DNA of 14,822 nucleotides from JBHPCZ01 sp042573625 (GCA_042573625.1 JBHPCZ010000086.1:1-14822); one strand, 5' to 3'; numbered from the stretch's first letter, positions 1 through 7,542 are shown. Numbers and translations: made by a program. Notes: a model not told the origin generated them from the letters alone.

Positions 1-75
1 ACCTGTTCTATCTGTAACAGATCACAGCCACTCCCAACCCTGTGATAAGAGAATACTATACGTAATAAGATCTGT

Positions 76-122
76 TTTTTGAAATCTGATGTGTTTTACC
101 ATTGCACGACTCAAATCGAGTC
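76..122. repeat. 47-bp direct repeat, copy 1 (upstream of ATPase gene)
   Basis: This copy matches 1667-1713 at 45 of 47 positions. Both copies end in a small hairpin, GACTC-5 nt-GAGTC (108-122 here). One of the two mismatches falls in the hairpin loop, so the stem is kept. Weaker similarity continues upstream (about 19-75 against 1615-1666, sharing AGATCACA and AGAATA/ACT blocks), so the true repeat may be near 100 bp. The pair brackets the ATPase gene. It could be a recombination site, a duplicated regulatory region or a dispersed intergenic repeat; the sequence alone does not decide. Confidence 0.75.
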
Positions 123-248
123 TGTCATTTTGAAATTATTGTGGTCAGTTTTTCTTCCAAAAAACTGAATCTGTTTTCAACGTAGTAGTCCCGTATATCC
201 TTTCTGTATAGAATTGAGCGTTCAAAATTCCGGGGTGTAAAACCGGGC

Positions 249-277
249 TTGACAAAATGTTGTTTATTGTATATGTT
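249..277 (+). promoter_or_regulatory. sigma70-like promoter of the ATPase gene
   Basis: A perfect -35 box TTGACA (249-254) is followed by a 17-nt spacer and TATGTT (272-277), a close match to the -10 consensus. Transcription would start near 284, leaving a leader of about 34 nt before the ATG at 318. The position also argues against translation starting at the in-frame TTG at 249, because that codon is part of the -35 box. Confidence 0.6.
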
Positions 278-317
278 GTCGTCATTTTTCGTCAATAAAC
301 GACGGCAATGGTGCCAA

Positions 318-1472
318 ATGATGCTGAAACGAATATTCAAATCCCCAAAACAGAGCTTTTTCCTTTTAGGTCCGCGCGGATCGGGCAAAACTACCTGGAT
401 TAGAGCCAACTTCCCGGAAGCCCACCTGATTGACCTGCTGTCCGAGGAGACATATCAGAGGCTGCTGGCCAGTCCCGGTCAATTTGGAAATGAATTGCGT
501 GCGGTTCCAGCCGGCCAATGGGTCATCGTGGATGAAGTCCAGCGTTTGCCGAACCTGCTGAACGAGGTGCATCGGTTTATCGAAGAAAGGCGGCTGAATT
601 TTGTTCTGTGCGGGTCGAGTGCCCGCAAACTCAAGAGAGCCGGTGTGAACCTGCTCGCAGGACGCGCCCTGCGCCGATCCATGCATCCTTTCGTACCTGA
701 GGAGGTTGGCGCACAGTTCGATTTGGATCAAGCCCTTCAATACGGATTGCTGCCCATCGTCTGGGACTCGACCGCTAAACAGGAAACGCTTTTTTCCTCT
801 GCTCAGCTCTATCTGAAAGAGGAAATCCAGGCGGAAGCGCTCGTTCGGAACTTACCGGGATTTGCCCGCTTTCTGCCCATAGCAGCCCTTTTTCACGGCC
901 AAACGATCAATGTGACCAATATTGCCAGGGAAGCCGGTGTGGCCAGGACAACCGTAACGGGATATCTCGATATTCTGGAGGAAACACTTCTCTGTTTTCG
1001 GCTGGCTGCTTACGAAGCCAAGCTGCGTGTGCGCGAGCGGAAACTGCCCAAGTTGTATTGGTGCGATCCGGGCATTGTACGCGTTATGAAGAGGGCGACC
1101 GGTGCTTTGGTGCCGGAAGAAAAGGGGGCGCTGTTCGAAGGAATGGTGGCGCAGTTGTTGCGTGCATACAAAAATTACCGCGGCATCTGCGACGACATCT
1201 ATTACTGGGCGCCGGCCGGCCGATCAGCAAACGAAGTTGATTTCATCCTGATTCGAGGCTCGGACTCGATAGCGGTTGAGGCAAAATCCGGCAACATTTT
1301 TATGGAGGCTTGGTGCAAGGGGCTTCGCGCTGTCGCAGCGCTTGAAGGACTTCAACGCCGCATCGTCGTTTATCCTCATGGACCGGCAATGAGAACCAAG
1401 GATGGCATCGATGTCTTACCCTTTCAACAGTTTGCCGACCAGCTGGCTGCCGATGCCTTATGGAATTTTTGA
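318..1472 (+). CDS. AAA-family ATPase with C-terminal DUF4143-type nuclease-like domain
   Basis: The 384-residue protein has Walker A GPRGSGKTT (residues 18-26), Walker B WVIVDEVQ (68-75) and a sensor-like FVLCGSS. Next comes a helix-turn-helix-like stretch (NVTNIAREAGVARTTVTGYLDIL) and a C-terminal EVDFIL...AVEAKSG block. That last block has the D...ExK pattern of PD-(D/E)xK-fold domains. This order is typical of the widespread AAA_14/DUF4143 ATPases, whose role is mostly unknown; some are linked to mobile DNA. The start at 318 (or ATG 321) follows a good promoter, although no clear Shine-Dalgarno is seen. The gene stands alone, 298 bp from the next convergent gene, and lies between two 47-bp direct repeats. 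The fold assignment is firm; function is not assigned. Confidence 0.85.
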   Translation: MMLKRIFKSPKQSFFLLGPRGSGKTTWIRANFPEAHLIDLLSEETYQRLLASPGQFGNELRAVPAGQWVIVDEVQRLPNLLNEVHRFIEERRLNFVLCGSSARKLKRAGVNLLAGRALRRSMHPFVPEEVGAQFDLDQALQYGLLPIVWDSTAKQETLFSSAQLYLKEEIQAEALVRNLPGFARFLPIAALFHGQTINVTNIAREAGVARTTVTGYLDILEETLLCFRLAAYEAKLRVRERKLPKLYWCDPGIVRVMKRATGALVPEEKGALFEGMVAQLLRAYKNYRGICDDIYYWAPAGRSANEVDFILIRGSDSIAVEAKSGNIFMEAWCKGLRAVAALEGLQRRIVVYPHGPAMRTKDGIDVLPFQQFADQLAADALWNF

Positions 1473-1666
1473 CCATTTGAAACGTTTTCAAGATGACAGA
1501 GATCTTCCCTTGCCATTTGACTATATTAAAAGCGGAACATCCCTCAAGGTTTTCAGTTTCTATAAATTGAAGTCATAACGGACCGAATTGTATGTCCACT
1601 TGAGATACCTTATAGAGATCACAACCTCACCCGATCCTTTGGAGAATAATACTTTAGAAATCATGC

Positions 1667-1713
1667 TTTTTGAAATCTGATGTGGTTTACCATTGCACGA
1701 CTCAACTCGAGTC
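1667..1713. repeat. 47-bp direct repeat, copy 2 (downstream of ATPase gene)
   Basis: Second copy of the repeat at 76-122, with two mismatches. It lies 57 bp beyond the 3' end of the convergent corrinoid-Fe/S-like gene. The rest of the gap 1473-1769 shows no ORF, RNA gene or convincing terminator. Similarity to copy 1 stops right after the GAGTC hairpin arm. Confidence 0.75.
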
Positions 1714-1769
1714 AATACTCAATGGCAGCCCGGCAACAGCTGAATCTCAAACATCACGCATTGTGGGGG

Positions 1770-2390
1770 TCAGGCCAACTTCCAGGTTTCGTCACCGAAA
1801 AACAGCGGGAGTTCGGCGGCACATACCGGGCCGACCTTTACTGAGCGGTTGCTTTGCTCGATCAGCGGGTCTCGTAGCGATGTCGCAAGACCCGGCAAAA
1901 AGAGGGTGGATGCCGGCGCGATATCCTTCACGTTTTCTCGGTCGAGGGAATGGACCACCCGTTCGGCGGTCAGGACCTCGTAGACAAGGGCCATGTCCAC
2001 GGTATGCCCGTCCGTATCCACTACCAGATACCAGAACGGGCTCAGGGTGGTGGAGAATACCGCGGTAAGCACCTCGATGGTCAGTTTAGAGTTGCCCGAC
2101 ACCAGGATCGGTGAATCTTTTTCCGGCTGGTTGATCGGAAACAGGCCGGTAGGTCCGGGATATGGGAGCTGGAGAGACTCCACCTCTGGCAGGATCTCAT
2201 CCGGCCTTGCCGCCCAGAGCAGGGGGAGGAAGCGTGTTTTCGACATCTTGCACTGTGTGGGCTTGAGTCGCCCTGAACGAAGACTGTCCAGAAACTCTGC
2301 CCGGCTGTGAAACCCGCAGGCCCTGCAGTCAGTCTTGGAGACGTAGGACTCTATCTGGATGCTTTTTTCGTATAAGTCTGCTCGGAGCAT
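1770..2390 (-). CDS. corrinoid Fe/S protein gamma-subunit-like protein (AcsC/CdhE C-terminal type)
   Basis: This is a 206-residue protein. Residues 21-47 (DCRACGFHSR...PTQC) resemble the N-terminal 4Fe-4S domain of the large subunit of the corrinoid iron-sulfur protein. C22, C25 and C47 are kept, but the third family cysteine is Arg30. Residues about 90-200 resemble the C-terminal part of AcsC/CdhE: SPILVSGNSKLT, YLVVDTDG, FLPGLATSLRD and VGPVCAAELPLFF. The full-length family (about 440 residues) has a TIM-barrel between these parts, which is absent here. The start at 2390 is chosen because GGAG sits 5 nt upstream; the longer frame to 2486 only reads through a dispersed repeat. A role in C1/acetyl-CoA metabolism is inferred from similarity; loss of one cluster ligand makes a normal 4Fe-4S site doubtful. 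Confidence 0.7.
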   Translation of the reverse strand: MLRADLYEKSIQIESYVSKTDCRACGFHSRAEFLDSLRSGRLKPTQCKMSKTRFLPLLWAARPDEILPEVESLQLPYPGPTGLFPINQPEKDSPILVSGNSKLTIEVLTAVFSTTLSPFWYLVVDTDGHTVDMALVYEVLTAERVVHSLDRENVKDIAPASTLFLPGLATSLRDPLIEQSNRSVKVGPVCAAELPLFFGDETWKLA

Positions 2391-2450
2391 TGCTTCTCCA
2401 AATATATATTGCCAATCGTATTCAACAGCTAATTTAAGAGCTGATTTTTT

Positions 2451-2580
2451 CACCGCAGAGACGCAGAGTACGCAGAGAAAATGCAATTTCTTTTCTGCTG
2501 AGAGGGCAGAAAAGAAATAATTGTATCGATTTCATACAAACATTAGAAGCAGTTTGAAAATCTCCCGTTCTCTGCGTCTC
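2451..2580. repeat. palindromic dispersed-type repeat (CGCAGAGA units)
   Basis: The left part (2451-2480) contains near-tandem GCAGAGA/CGCAGAG units. Its 11-bp segment GAGACGCAGAG (2458-2468) is exactly inverted at 2570-2580. Similar CGCAGAGACGCAGAG sequences are common intergenic repeats in many bacterial genomes. Between the arms lies a perfect hairpin (2486-2518). Reading on the minus strand, this repeat produces the spurious N-terminal extension of the corrinoid-like ORF. Confidence 0.6.
2486..2518. terminator. perfect 13-bp hairpin between Sir2 and corrinoid-like genes
   Basis: The arms ATTTCTTTTCTGC (2486-2498) and GCAGAAAAGAAAT (2506-2518) pair perfectly around a 7-nt loop. It lies about 100 nt past the Sir2 stop codon in the direction of minus-strand transcription and about 95 nt before the next gene. 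It could end or attenuate transcription, but no clean U-tract follows, so the terminator role is uncertain. Confidence 0.4.
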
Positions 2581-2621
2581 GAGCGAAGCGGGCGGTTTAA
2601 AACACTTTTTCTTGTAATGTA

Positions 2622-3368
2622 TTAAAGTAATGACTCGAATTCAGCGATAATGCTGTTCATCGCCTCCCCGGCCTTTCCCATGATGATATAGTCACTGGTT
2701 CTTTCTGAAAGAGGTGTTCTTTCCGGATTGATTTCAATGACCTTTGCGCCCGCCTCCTTTGCAATGCCCGGCATGAGGGCGGCCGGCATAACCACCGCCG
2801 ATGTCCCGATCACCAGCATGACATCGCAATCAGATGCCATCTGTCTGGATCGAACCAGATGATGGGGAGGGATCATCTCGCCGAAAAAGACACAATCCGG
2901 CCTGTAGATTCCACCGCATTCACAGCGAGGCGGAATTTGCGCCAGGTCCACTTTGCCTGTTTCGCATTTTGCGTGGCAGTCCATACACCGCTGCCATGCA
3001 AAGCTTCCATGGAATTCAATAACATCTGTATTCCCGGCCGACTGGTGGAGGCCGTCGATGTTTTGCGTGATTACCGTTATTACGATGCCCAATTCTTCAA
3101 GTCTTGCCAGGCCTTTGTGGGCGTCATTCGGTGTTGCTTTGCCCAGGGTTCCTTTCATTTCTCTGATGAGGACGTCCCAGACCTTTGCCGGGTCTTTCAT
3201 GAATGCATCAATATGGGCATATTCCATGGGGTCGATTTTCTCCCATAAGCCCCCTTTCCCTCTGAAAGGCGGAATGCCGCTTTCAACCGATATCCCGGCA
3301 CCGGTTAAGGCGACGACGTTTTTAGCATCAGCCAGCTCTCTTGCTGCCCTTTTGATCAGCTCGTTCAT
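2622..3368 (-). CDS. Sir2-family NAD-dependent protein deacylase
   Basis: The protein is 248 residues, the usual length of bacterial CobB-type sirtuins. It has GAGIS (23-27), GIPPFRG (31-37), TQNIDGLH (101-108), catalytic H120 in FHGS, a zinc site C128-x2-C131...C149-x-C151, GEMIP, the NAD-binding IGTSAVVMPA and EINPE. The family removes acyl groups from lysines using NAD, giving nicotinamide and O-acyl-ADP-ribose; AMP-forming acyl-CoA synthetases are classic substrates. GIPPFRG in place of GIPDFRG occurs in some subclasses. A GAGG lies 4 nt before the ATG. A 256-bp inverted-repeat element begins 36 bp upstream and may have displaced the native promoter. With the AcuC-like gene further along, it gives the region two unrelated deacylase types. 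Confidence 0.93.
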   Translation of the reverse strand: MNELIKRAARELADAKNVVALTGAGISVESGIPPFRGKGGLWEKIDPMEYAHIDAFMKDPAKVWDVLIREMKGTLGKATPNDAHKGLARLEELGIVITVITQNIDGLHQSAGNTDVIEFHGSFAWQRCMDCHAKCETGKVDLAQIPPRCECGGIYRPDCVFFGEMIPPHHLVRSRQMASDCDVMLVIGTSAVVMPAALMPGIAKEAGAKVIEINPERTPLSERTSDYIIMGKAGEAMNSIIAEFESLL

Positions 3369-3403
3369 ATCGCCTCGAAAGAATGGCGTGATTTTTTAGA
3401 AAC

Positions 3404-3667
3404 TTAGCCCGGATATTGCACGAGTTCGAGGTGTCCATTTGTAAGGCATTCAGGGGTGCAGCTGTACTCATGTACCGCAAGCTCCTGATAACGCAGCAAA
3501 TGGGCGCTTCGGACTCGCCCGTAGGGTGAAAAGTTTTGAGAAAATGAACCCAAGAACTTTGGGTACAAACTGTCACCTAACAACCTGAAGCAAATTGTCA
3601 AGTAACGATATGTTTTTATAGATAATAAAAAGACCTCTCGAAAATTTTCATGCAATATTCGGGTTAG
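3404..3667. mobile_element. 256-bp inverted-repeat element (MITE-like) flanked by TTAG
   Basis: CCCGGATATTGCA (3408-3420) and TGCAATATTCGGG (3651-3663) are inverted repeats matching at 12 of 13 positions. A TTCGAG block just inside each arm suggests a longer, imperfect terminal repeat. Identical TTAG sequences flank the arms (3404-3407 and 3664-3667), as expected of a 4-bp target duplication; TTAG fits the YTAR target of IS5-group elements. An 83-codon minus-strand frame fills the interior but has no recognisable domain and is probably not a gene. The family is unidentified. The rest of 3369-3755 shows no coding signal. Confidence 0.5.
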
Positions 3668-3747
3668 TTCGCTTTGCTCACAAATGGAATAATGGATGAA
3701 TGGAATATTGGAATGATGGGTTTAAAAGAAAAGGGCTTTTTATATAA

Positions 3748-4110
3748 ATATATTTGGTTCTTCTCCAATTTAGTTGGAGAAGAGGGTCCAAGGATTCAAG
3801 GGGTTAAGGATTCAAGTGTTTGTTCTCCAACGATTTTATCAGTGCTTTGAGCATCCTTTCAGCATCCCCCGTATCATCCTCGAGAGCATTTAAATTTTCT
3901 TTATTTACATAATTTAAATCCCCTGAAAGCAGGAACTGGGTCTCCAATTCGAAAATAGAACCATAGGCAATATATAATGACCTCAAATATTCTGCAGTTT
4001 TCTTTCTGCTATACTTTTAACTCTCTATATTTTTTTAGCATTTCACTCGGACCCTCGACTCCTGAATCCTTTCAAAATCATCAACTCTTTTGGAGATGAT
4101 CCATATATTT
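3748..4110 (-). mobile_element. IVP-carrying MITE-like element, unit A, with 8-bp target duplication
   Basis: The element spans 3756-4102. Its ends are GGTTCTTCTCC (3756-3766) and GGAGATGATCC (4092-4102), imperfect inverted repeats matching at 9 of 11. Each end lies in a hairpin: a perfect 10-bp stem at 3759-3783 and a 7-of-8-pair stem at 4080-4100. An exact 8-bp direct repeat ATATATTT flanks it (3748-3755 and 4103-4110). Inside the ends are GGATTCAAGGGGTC-like subterminal inverted blocks, and the centre holds a decayed four-helix-bundle gene read on the minus strand. Terminal GG, 8-bp duplications and AT-rich targets recall the ISL3 family, but that link is inference. It lies 24 bp past the MBL gene stop. 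Confidence 0.8.
3804..4041 (-). pseudogene. decayed four-helix-bundle (23S rRNA intervening-sequence/S23 type) gene in unit A
   Basis: Reading from ATG 4041, MLKKYRELKV is the usual N-terminus of S23/IVP proteins but meets TAG where unit B has TGG (Trp). In another frame the C-terminal half follows: YSRKKTAEYLRSLY, AYGSIFELETQ, ERMLKALIKSLENK, then LNP-stop. About 50 middle residues of a normal 115-120-residue protein are missing. The junction falls at a GTATRGCAGAAA sequence expected at both deletion ends, which suggests a short-homology deletion. The remaining part cannot form the full bundle. Confidence 0.75.
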
Positions 4111-4134
4111 TAATAGTGGCTATACCTACAAAAG

Positions 4135-4974
4135 TTATAATTCGAATGTCATTTCAGATCCCACAGCGAAGCATTCAAAACTATAGCCCTTTTCTGCCAG
4201 GTCTTGTTTGCAGGCTTCAACAATCTTGTCCATTTCCTGATCGGTTCTTTCCTGATTAATATGAAAGAGTCCCAGTTGCCCGACGCCGGCTTCACCGGCC
4301 AGGTCGATGGCCCGGGTATATTCGGTATGCCCCCATGCTGTGTGGGTTTTGTATTCTTCAGGTGTATACTCGGCGTCATGAATGAGGAGATCGGCATTGG
4401 CACAAAATTCCAGGTAGTCTTCATAAGCAAGCCCGCCCGGATGGACGACCCCGAGTTCGTTGTCGGTAAGAAAAACAAAGACTTTTCCGTCTTCGACAAA
4501 TTTGTATCCACTGCCGTTGTTGGGATGGCTGATGTGAATCGGCGTTATGGATACAGAGCCAATTTCAAACGGTGAAGGGCAAGCTTCTTTATAAGAGATA
4601 TCTGCTTTAATTTCGGAAAACTTTACGGGAAAGTAAGGCGGTGCCATGATTTTGGTGAGAACGGTTTCCACGAATTGGCTGTGGAAGGGGCACTTGTGCG
4701 CCAATAGTCTGGCTCTTTCGGAAAAAATAGGTTTGAAAAAGGGAAACCCCATCACATGATCCCAATGCGCATGAGTGAAAATGAAATGATATTCGTAGCG
4801 CTCTTCTTCGATGAGTTTGTTGCCGAGCTTTCGGACACCGGTTCCGGCATCAACGATGATGATGTCATCGCTTTTTGTCCTGATCTCAAGGCAGGTGGTA
4901 TCGCCGCCGTATTTTGAGTATTCTTTACCTGAGACGGGAATGGAACCTCTCGACCCCCAGCATGTAATCTTCAT
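4135..4974 (-). CDS. MBL-fold metallo-hydrolase
   Basis: The protein is 279 residues. It opens with MKITCWGSRGSIPVSG, typical of the MBL subgroup that includes PhnP-like cyclic phosphodiesterases. It carries the zinc motif H68-A-H70-W-D72-H73, then H150, D171 in FLTDNE, D200 in LLIHDAEYT, H216 in GHTE and H238 near the C-terminus. These are consistent with a di-metal hydrolase acting on a phosphodiester or similar bond; the substrate cannot be read from sequence. The start at ATG 4974 is preferred because GAAAGG sits 6 nt upstream; ATG 4977 and GTG 4992 are in frame but less well placed. It is the last gene of the five-gene minus-strand operon, 33 nt after the prmA-like stop. Confidence 0.85.
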   Translation of the reverse strand: MKITCWGSRGSIPVSGKEYSKYGGDTTCLEIRTKSDDIIIVDAGTGVRKLGNKLIEEERYEYHFIFTHAHWDHVMGFPFFKPIFSERARLLAHKCPFHSQFVETVLTKIMAPPYFPVKFSEIKADISYKEACPSPFEIGSVSITPIHISHPNNGSGYKFVEDGKVFVFLTDNELGVVHPGGLAYEDYLEFCANADLLIHDAEYTPEEYKTHTAWGHTEYTRAIDLAGEAGVGQLGLFHINQERTDQEMDKIVEACKQDLAEKGYSFECFAVGSEMTFEL

Positions 4975-5007
4975 CATTACCCTTTCGGACACAAGGAAAT
5001 GGCATAC

Positions 5008-5862
5008 TCAGCACATCTTGCAGAAAAACGTGTGCCAGATACCGTCTCGCTCCCATTTTTTAATGATTTTCGCGGGATACTGCGATAATTTATGTGCCAC
5101 ATCCCTCGCCTGACTGCGAAAAAGCCCAGACAGGACAAACCATTTTTTACTAAGAAAACCTTCCGAATTTAACAGGTTTTTCATAACATCATAGTGAATA
5201 TTTGCTATCACAAGATCTGAATGACAGTCAACAAAATCCTCGGCTCTTCCCTGAACAGCAAGGATTTTATTGTCCAATTGATTTAAGCGAATATTTCTTT
5301 GGGTGGTCTTTGCAGCCAGGAGGTTAATATCAACTGCGAGGATATATTTACATCCGAGCCGGGCTGCTGCAAGCGCCAGGAGGCCGGTTCCCGTTCCCAG
5401 GTCAAGAACCGATTCAATGTTATGACGGCTGCACGCCAGTTCAAGCGCTTCAAGGCAGTCCCTTGTGGTGGCATGTGTGCCGGTGCCAAAGACCACACCG
5501 GGATCAAGGATGATGTGAAGGTCTTGTTTTTCTGAATCCGTCTTGATCCAGGGCGGTGATATGAAGAACCGGCCGGATCGAAACGGCGCGACCTTCCCGC
5601 CGTGCCATTCGTCGTATGACATGTGATATTCATCCAGGAGAGTCAATAGTGGCTGCGAGCTTAAAAAAGCCGCCACTTTCCGATGGGAAGGCCTGGAAAA
5701 AAAGAGAAAGGTGAAGCCATCTTCCTCCCAACTGCCGATAAAATCGATACCGGATAGTTCCGTCTCTGGTTTCAAGCGGCCTTTAAGATGGTATATGTAG
5801 AGATCTCTGTATGGGAAATCTGCCGATTCCTCCTGACCTGAACTGTCTTCGGATTCAGCCAT
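5008..5862 (-). CDS. prmA: PrmA-like (ribosomal protein L11 lysine) methyltransferase
   Basis: The protein is 284 residues, close to PrmA size. The C-terminal half has the PrmA signature DPGVVFGTGTHATT (120-133), SAM-binding motif I VLDLGTGTGLLALAAARLG (152-170), acidic D178 in AVDIN, and ANIHYDVM (220-227) where canonical PrmA has ANIL. The N-terminal domain is diverged. PrmA trimethylates L11 of the 50S subunit using S-adenosylmethionine; the changed ANIH and weak N-domain leave room for another protein substrate. ATG 5862 is chosen: it begins 1 nt after the TAA of the AcuB-like gene, suggesting translational coupling, and AGGT lies 8-9 nt upstream. The longer frame to 5901 would overlap that gene. 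Confidence 0.82.
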   Translation of the reverse strand: MAESEDSSGQEESADFPYRDLYIYHLKGRLKPETELSGIDFIGSWEEDGFTFLFFSRPSHRKVAAFLSSQPLLTLLDEYHMSYDEWHGGKVAPFRSGRFFISPPWIKTDSEKQDLHIILDPGVVFGTGTHATTRDCLEALELACSRHNIESVLDLGTGTGLLALAAARLGCKYILAVDINLLAAKTTQRNIRLNQLDNKILAVQGRAEDFVDCHSDLVIANIHYDVMKNLLNSEGFLSKKWFVLSGLFRSQARDVAHKLSQYPAKIIKKWERDGIWHTFFCKMC

Positions 5863-5863
5863 T

Positions 5864-6532
5864 TTATGATACCTGATCGATATACCAGTCAATGGGATCA
5901 AGCAGCGTATAGCCCATCTTTTTGAGTTTTCTTTTTATTGGAGCGATATTTTGCGTCAGAAGATACGGGAAAACCGCACGCTTGTTCTCTTCCCAGTACC
6001 GGGAAACCAGGATACTCCCGAACGAGATGTTTTCCTCGGTAATGGCATCGACAATCTTTTTGAGCTGTCCGATCTTTTCTTCCACGATGATGCACAAAAG
6101 GGTTCCGGGTTCTCCTATCCCCAAAACATGAACAAAAGCCCTAAGAAGATCCCGGACCGAAATAATTCCCTTGAGTACACCCTGTTCATCCACTACCGGT
6201 AGCGCACCCACTTTTTTCTCCTGAATCAACAGAAGGGCGTCCTGAATCGTATCGGACAGGGAGGCTGTAACCGGGTCCGGCGTCATGATATCTATTATTT
6301 TAATTCCGGTAAGGCCTGTTTGTTCGATCCCGTCACGGGTATCGGTTATTTGGCTGGATGGGAGGGCACTTCGGATATCGCGGTCTGTGACAACTCCGAT
6401 GAGTCGATGATCGGCTTCGACCACCGGAAGATGGCGGAAGCCGTGGCGTTTCATTTTTCTGGCGGCTTCAATGATATCGGCTTCTTTTTCAATGGTGATA
6501 ACGGTTTGGGTCATGGATTGGGTGACAAACAT
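5864..6532 (-). CDS. acuB: AcuB-like CBS-CBS-ACT domain protein
   Basis: The protein is 222 residues. Two CBS domains (about 1-60 with HGFRHLPVVEADHRLIGVVTDRDI, and 79-134 with KVGALPVVDEQGVLKGIISVRDLL) are followed by an ACT-like domain (about 143-212). This order and length match Bacillus AcuB (about 214 residues), encoded beside the AcuC deacetylase. CBS pairs usually bind adenine nucleotides and ACT domains small ligands, so a role as an energy or metabolite sensor is inferred. It follows the AcuC-like gene by 39 nt and precedes prmA by 1 nt. The ATG at 6532 is chosen for the strong GGAGG 5 nt upstream; an in-frame ATG at 6544 would place that ribosome site inside the gene. Confidence 0.85.
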   Translation of the reverse strand: MFVTQSMTQTVITIEKEADIIEAARKMKRHGFRHLPVVEADHRLIGVVTDRDIRSALPSSQITDTRDGIEQTGLTGIKIIDIMTPDPVTASLSDTIQDALLLIQEKKVGALPVVDEQGVLKGIISVRDLLRAFVHVLGIGEPGTLLCIIVEEKIGQLKKIVDAITEENISFGSILVSRYWEENKRAVFPYLLTQNIAPIKRKLKKMGYTLLDPIDWYIDQVS

Positions 6533-6571
6533 ATTCTCCTCCAATGCAAAAGGGCAATGATGCCCATGCCG

Positions 6572-7522
6572 CTATGCATTCAATAGCACTTCAACATGGT
6601 TTTTTGCCAGTTCAGGAAGACGCTCAAGGCAGTATCCCCCCTCAAGCACGGAGATTAACCTTCCGCCTGCATGGTTCTCCGCCATTTGGACAATCTCTTT
6701 CATCATCCTGGAAAATCCTTCTGTTGAAAGTTTAATCCCTGACATGTCATCATCCGCATGAGCGTCAAATCCGGCTGAAACAAGGATCACTTCCGGCTCG
6801 AATCTGTCAAAGGTGGGGAAGAAATCGTGCTCAATAAGGTATAAGTAATCGCTGTCACCCTGTCCCGGTAAAATCGGGTAATTACGGGTCACGCCGACGC
6901 CGGGGCCGGATCCTTTTTCAAAAACACGTCCGGTGCCGGGATAAGCGAATGACGGATGTTCATGCATCGAGTAGTAGAATACAGAAGGGTCCTGTTCGAA
7001 GATGTGCTGGGTACCGTTCCCGTGATGAACATCAAAATCGATGATACCGACCTTCCGGATGCCCCATTCCATTTGAAGATACCTTGCGGCGATGGCCACA
7101 TTGTTAAAATAACAGAATCCCATGGCCTTGTCGCGCTCGGCATGGTGTCCCGGGGGCCTGACAGCACAGAAAGCGTTGTCAATTTTATCGTTCATCAGGA
7201 GCCGTGCGGCATCGAGGATGCCCCCCACGGCCAGGAGTGCGGTTTCATAGGTTTCGGCGCACATCTGGTTGTCCGGGTATTCAAAGGTGGTTTTCCCCGA
7301 TTGGCAGGCTGTTTTAAAGCGGTGAATGTAGTTTTTATCATGAACGGTTTCGATCCACTTTAGATCTGCGCGGCTCGCCTGAATGGGGGTGAGCATGGGA
7401 AGAAGGTCCGCCTCTTTTATGCCTTTGTAAATCGCCCGGAGTCTTTCAGGGACTTCCGGATGGGAGGGACCTGTATCGTGAAGCAGATACCGATCGTCAT
7501 ACAAAAAGCCCGTCCTTTTCAT
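6572..7522 (-). CDS. acuC: AcuC-like zinc-dependent histone deacetylase family protein
   Basis: The 316-residue protein has the full class I/II deacetylase set: RPPGHHA (122-128) with the two active-site histidines, GFCYFNN (135-141), DFDVHHGNGTQ (162-172) with zinc ligands D164 and H166, SAGFDAH (249-255) with D253, and LEGGY ending in the transition-state tyrosine Y297. No catalytic residue is missing. Bacterial members hydrolyse acetyl-lysine (AcuC acts on acetyl-CoA synthetase) or acetylpolyamines; the AcuB-like neighbour favours AcuC, though polyamine or other substrates cannot be excluded. It starts 20 nt after the CooC-like gene, with AGGG about 8 nt before ATG. No AcuA-type acetyltransferase is encoded in the window. 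Confidence 0.88.
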   Translation of the reverse strand: MKRTGFLYDDRYLLHDTGPSHPEVPERLRAIYKGIKEADLLPMLTPIQASRADLKWIETVHDKNYIHRFKTACQSGKTTFEYPDNQMCAETYETALLAVGGILDAARLLMNDKIDNAFCAVRPPGHHAERDKAMGFCYFNNVAIAARYLQMEWGIRKVGIIDFDVHHGNGTQHIFEQDPSVFYYSMHEHPSFAYPGTGRVFEKGSGPGVGVTRNYPILPGQGDSDYLYLIEHDFFPTFDRFEPEVILVSAGFDAHADDDMSGIKLSTEGFSRMMKEIVQMAENHAGGRLISVLEGGYCLERLPELAKNHVEVLLNA

Positions 7523-7542
7523 ATCTTTACCCTGCGTCGCGG

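Noticed and set aside
249..317. N-terminal extension of the ATPase from TTG 249
   Set aside because: The codon lies inside a consensus -35 box and the extra 23 residues precede the usual family start MLKRIFKSPKQSFFLLGP.
1670..2068. 132-codon plus-strand ORF
   Set aside because: Antisense to the corrinoid-like gene and beginning in the direct repeat; no protein family recognised.
2391..2486. N-terminal extension (MHFLCVLCVSAVKK...) of the corrinoid-like gene
   Set aside because: It is a translation of the dispersed CGCAGAGA repeat; a GGAG at good spacing supports ATG 2390.
3404..3655. 83-codon minus-strand ORF as a gene
   Set aside because: It coincides with the inverted-repeat element, has no recognisable domain, and its end is the terminal repeat itself.
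4977..4992. GTG 4992 as start of the MBL hydrolase
   Set aside because: The GAAAGG ribosome site would be inside the gene; ATG 4974 fits both spacing and family N-terminus.
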